The position numbers were made by a program, and so were the translations under genes. From the NCBI RefSeq assembly GCF_003634105.1, contig NZ_RBIQ01000007.1, forward strand, positions 558,001-622,000: a stretch of 64,000 nucleotides of DNA. Reading direction: 5' to 3'. Shown piece after piece: positions 61,673 through 64,000 of this stretch; the first letter of the stretch is position 1; the number at the start of each line of letters is the position of its first letter. This stretch comes from Maribacter vaceletii. GTDB taxonomy: Bacteria > Bacteroidota > Bacteroidia > Flavobacteriales > Flavobacteriaceae. A model generated the notes under the pieces. That model saw only the letters and a program-made list of their open reading frames with translations. It did not search any database and had not been told where the DNA came from.

Positions 61673-62599
61673 TTAAAATTTGTGCTTTTCTACCAAAAAG
61701 GTATTTAATACTTTCGAGAAATTTGAAGTAACATCCACATCCACATATCTAATTTTATACTGCGCACACTTTAGCTTAAGTTCCTCAATAGTAGTATATA
61801 ATTTATTCTCGTAAGCATTTTTAACCGTATCTGCATACAAATCTATATGCGATCCTGTCTCTACATCTACAAAACGTTTTGGAGTGTTTTCAAAATTAAA
61901 ATTTAATTCCGTTTTTTTATCTAACACATGAAAAAGAACAACTTGGTGTTTATTATGTTTTAAATGACGTAGTGCATTAAACAAAGCTTTATTATCTAAA
62001 GTAGACTGAAACATGTCTGTAAACAAAAAAACAAGGCTTCTGCGCTTTATATTCTCTGCTATCTCATGCAAATAAGTATACGTCTTTGTCTCTTTCTCGG
62101 GTTCCTTTTCTTTACTTATCTCACTAAGCTTTGCTAGTAACATTTGATGGTGCCTTTCACTTCCTTTTTCTGGATAGTAATTTTGATAAGCAGAGGAATA
62201 CACACTTAACCCAACGGCATCTCTTTGTTTTTTTAACACATTCATTAAAGCTGCAATTGCTAAAACCGAAAAACCTATTTTATTTAAATTATCTATACCT
62301 AATTTTTCTATTTCTGGATAATACATAGAAGCAGAATTATCTAATATGAAGTGACACCTTAAGTTAGTTTCTTCTTCATACTTCTTAGTATACAATTTAT
62401 CGGTCTTTGCAAATAACTTCCAGTCTATATGCTTGGTACTTTCGCCGCTATTGTAAATTTTATGTTCCGCAAACTCTGCAGAAAAACCATGAAATGGACT
62501 TTTATGAATCCCGCTAATAAACCCTTCTACTACCTGACTAGCTAGTAACTCTAGATTCTGAAAAAGAGAAGCTTTTTGTAATTGAGATTGCAATTTCAT
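61673..62599 (-). CDS. DUF58-family protein with vWA-like domain
   Basis: A 308-residue cytoplasmic protein. The DUF58 signature 'GFSAEFAEHKIYNSGESTKHIDWKLFAKTD' appears near residues 40-68. A von Willebrand A-type fold follows with the metal site D-N-S-A-S in 'HFILDNSASMYYPE' and 'LVFLFTDMFQS'. Such proteins usually accompany a MoxR-type ATPase and the BatA/BatB (Aerotolerance) proteins, which would lie outside this window. The role is probably in chaperone-like or stress functions. It is transcribed with or just after the thioredoxin gene, from which a hairpin separates it. It belongs to the housekeeping part of the window. Confidence 0.88.
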   Translation of the reverse strand: MKLQSQLQKASLFQNLELLASQVVEGFISGIHKSPFHGFSAEFAEHKIYNSGESTKHIDWKLFAKTDKLYTKKYEEETNLRCHFILDNSASMYYPEIEKLGIDNLNKIGFSVLAIAALMNVLKKQRDAVGLSVYSSAYQNYYPEKGSERHHQMLLAKLSEISKEKEPEKETKTYTYLHEIAENIKRRSLVFLFTDMFQSTLDNKALFNALRHLKHNKHQVVLFHVLDKKTELNFNFENTPKRFVDVETGSHIDLYADTVKNAYENKLYTTIEELKLKCAQYKIRYVDVDVTSNFSKVLNTFLVEKHKF

Positions 62600-62653
62600 A
62601 TTACTAAGATAAAATAAGAAAACTAGAGCATCTCTTATTTTAAGATAAAAGCA

Positions 62654-62681
62654 TAAAAAAAGAGCCTGATTTTCATCAAGC
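62654..62681 (-). terminator. Terminator after trxA
   Basis: A 7-bp stem with one mismatch (62664-62670 with 62675-62681) is followed on the minus strand by a seven-T run (poly-A at 62654-62660). Confidence 0.55.
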
Positions 62682-62708
62682 CCTATATAAATGTATTCTT
62701 ATACTATA

Positions 62709-63026
62709 TTACATTGCTGCATCAATAGCATCTGTGTAAACTTTTTTCGGAGAAACCCCTACTTGTCTACTTACTATCTCTCCATCTTTAAAAACCAATA
62801 CTGTTGGTATGTTACGAACACCATATTTAGCTGCAAATTCCTGATTAGCATCTACATCAACTTTACCTACAACAGCTTTACCATCATATTCTGTACTTAC
62901 CTCATCAATGATAGGACCTACCATTCTACAAGGACCACACCAAGCTGCCCAAAAATCTACTACTACTGGTTTATCACTTTTTAAAACTACCTCATCAAAA
63001 GTAGCGTCTGTTATTTCTAATGCCAT
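62709..63026 (-). CDS. trxA: Thioredoxin
   Basis: A complete 105-residue thioredoxin of standard length with the active site W-C-G-P-C in 'WAAWCGPCRMVGPI' near residues 28-35, the cis-Pro in 'NIPTVLVFKDGE' and the terminal 'ASPKK'-like helix 'VSPKKVYTDAID'. It is a cytoplasmic disulfide reductant kept reduced by thioredoxin reductase. A single gene, with its own terminator and a 108-bp gap to dnaE upstream; unrelated to the PUL genes. Confidence 0.97.
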   Translation of the reverse strand: MALEITDATFDEVVLKSDKPVVVDFWAAWCGPCRMVGPIIDEVSTEYDGKAVVGKVDVDANQEFAAKYGVRNIPTVLVFKDGEIVSRQVGVSPKKVYTDAIDAAM

Positions 63027-63134
63027 GTTTTTTTATTTTTATAAATATTACACAAATTTAGTCAAATTATATTCCATTTCCTTACTAACGCAATATACCT
63101 TTTTCCTATTGTGATATTAGTAAAGTTTATAGTT

Positions 63135-64000
63135 TTAATTAATTTTATACTTTACTTCTTGCTCTTCTAATGCCGCAAGGAGTTCTGGTGTTATTAATAC
63201 TTTTTGCTTTCTGGGTGATAAATTAACCTTAATTTTTTCTTCCATCTCATATACTATAAAATTTAAAGAATTTGTTCCTGTAAAAGAACTAATTGTGTCT
63301 TTAAGTTGAGCCACATTTTCTTCTTTTAATTGCGAGACATCTAATTTAATAGTTAGCTTTTTAGCATACGTTTCCATAACTTCTTGCAATAGCATAAAGC
63401 TATTAAATTGCATTCTTGGATCTCCTTTTTTACCAGTATCCCTATTTGTCCAACCATCTTTTACAAAAATCTTCACATAAGCAAAAGAGTTAATCATTAA
63501 GAAATGTCTAAATTTTAAATACTCTTCTCCAAAAACACGAAACTCAAAAGAATCCATATAATCTTCCATGGTAAACATAGCCCATCCTTTTCCATTTTTA
63601 GAAACCCTATGCTGTACATCTGTTATAACACCTGCAAAAGAAATTTCTCTATTCACATAAGAAGGCAAATCTGTAAAACAAGAAATGGTTCCATTGGTAA
63701 ACGCTTTTATCTCGGACTTAAAGTCGTCCAATGGGTGCCCAGAAATGTAAATACCAACTACTTCTTTTTCTCTTCGAAGTTTTTCCATTGTACCCCATTC
63801 CTCGCAAGGTGGCACAATAGGCTCTGGTATTTGCGCCTCACTAACTCCCCCAAACATATCCATCTGAGAAGAATTTTGATTTTCTTGATATTTAGAACCC
63901 GATTTTATGACCTTTTCCAAAAATGTAACCGCATCTCCTTCGGTATGAAAATATTGTGCTCTATGAGTTTCCCCAAAAGAATCAAAACCACCTGCTACTG
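63135..64000 (-). CDS. dnaE: DNA polymerase III alpha subunit, C-terminal part (5' end outside window)
   Basis: The frame stays open to the right edge of the window, so about 287 C-terminal residues are visible. Residues encoded near the edge read 'AGGFDSFGETHRAQYF', followed by 'LEKVIKSGSKYQENQNSSQMDMFG' in parts, the '(K)EVVGIYISGHPLDDF' block typical of bacterial DnaE, and the OB-fold 'SFAGVITDVQHRVSKNGKGWAMFTMEDYMDSFE'. The rest is the tau-binding C-terminal region. An apparent start at 63920 is a TTG within the gene and not the true start. This is the replicative polymerase, a strong marker of the core chromosome. Confidence 0.95.
   Translation of the reverse strand, partial: VAGGFDSFGETHRAQYFHTEGDAVTFLEKVIKSGSKYQENQNSSQMDMFGGVSEAQIPEPIVPPCEEWGTMEKLRREKEVVGIYISGHPLDDFKSEIKAFTNGTISCFTDLPSYVNREISFAGVITDVQHRVSKNGKGWAMFTMEDYMDSFEFRVFGEEYLKFRHFLMINSFAYVKIFVKDGWTNRDTGKKGDPRMQFNSFMLLQEVMETYAKKLTIKLDVSQLKEENVAQLKDTISSFTGTNSLNFIVYEMEEKIKVNLSPRKQKVLITPELLAALEEQEVKYKIN

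Noticed and set aside
63135-63920. A complete 261-residue gene starting at 63920
   Set aside because: The apparent start is a TTG inside dnaE; the frame and the DnaE similarity continue to the window edge.
1-64000. CRISPR arrays, transposons, integrases, phage genes or toxin-antitoxin pairs
   Set aside because: No regularly spaced repeats, transposase or integrase motifs, or typical small gene pairs were seen on either strand.

Overview
The window looks like chromosomal DNA of a marine, alga-degrading member of the Flavobacteriaceae (Bacteroidota). It is strongly AT-rich. It carries two susC/susD pairs, two AraC-type hybrid two-component regulators (HTCS), four complete sulfatases plus the end of a fifth, many lipoproteins with short lipoboxes, one protein with a type IX secretion tail, and start regions without Shine-Dalgarno sequences. 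No transposase, integrase, CRISPR array or phage gene was seen. Most of the window (about 1-61.4 kb) is carbohydrate-utilisation DNA. The last 2.5 kb (tRNA-Asp, DUF58, thioredoxin, dnaE) is ordinary housekeeping DNA.

Region 1 (1-26.4 kb, mostly + strand) looks like uptake and catabolism of a galactan-type sugar. It starts with the end of a sulfatase. Next come an aldehyde dehydrogenase and an enolase-superfamily enzyme that closely resemble the 3,6-anhydrogalactose dehydrogenase / anhydrogalactonate cycloisomerase pair of red-algal galactan users. A mutarotase, a RhaT-type permease and a cytochrome-c sugar-dehydrogenase-like lipoprotein follow. Two FG-GAP/ASPIC proteins lie on the other strand. 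Then come an HTCS with no sensor domain and a decayed kinase, susC-susD flanked by two paralogous MFS permeases, and a DgoD-type dehydratase - KDG kinase - KDPG aldolase operon ending in pyruvate plus a triose phosphate.

Region 2 (26.4-34.7 kb) is a tight minus-strand operon divergent from a LacI-type repressor. It encodes a D-malate/tartrate-type dehydrogenase, a cyclase-family hydrolase, a DUF1537 four-carbon acid-sugar kinase, an MFS permease and a Gfo/Idh oxidoreductase, followed by a sulfatase. Two matching operator pairs lie between repressor and operon. The gene set suggests an acid-sugar pathway in which a dehydrogenase of the tartrate type, with Phe at its usual catalytic Tyr, replaces PdxA2. 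This is the best candidate for an undescribed pathway here.

Region 3 (34.7-56.4 kb) is a second PUL: a DUF5060-type glycosidase candidate, susC-susD, a full-length HTCS, and two facing operons of similar make-up. These are GH88 - beta-helix protein - sulfatase on the minus strand and GH29 - sulfatase - beta-helix protein on the plus strand. Both start near direct repeats of a CCCCT-core element spaced exactly 22 bp, a likely HTCS operator. GH88 implies that uronates unsaturated by a lyase or dehydratase are made; the only candidates in the window for making them are the two beta-helix proteins.

Region 4 (56.4-61.4 kb) is a five-gene minus-strand operon of surface proteins: DUF1080, Kelch, leucine-rich L-domain, sulfatase and a CBM9-like domain. 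Assignments rest on motifs and remembered family features; no database search was possible.
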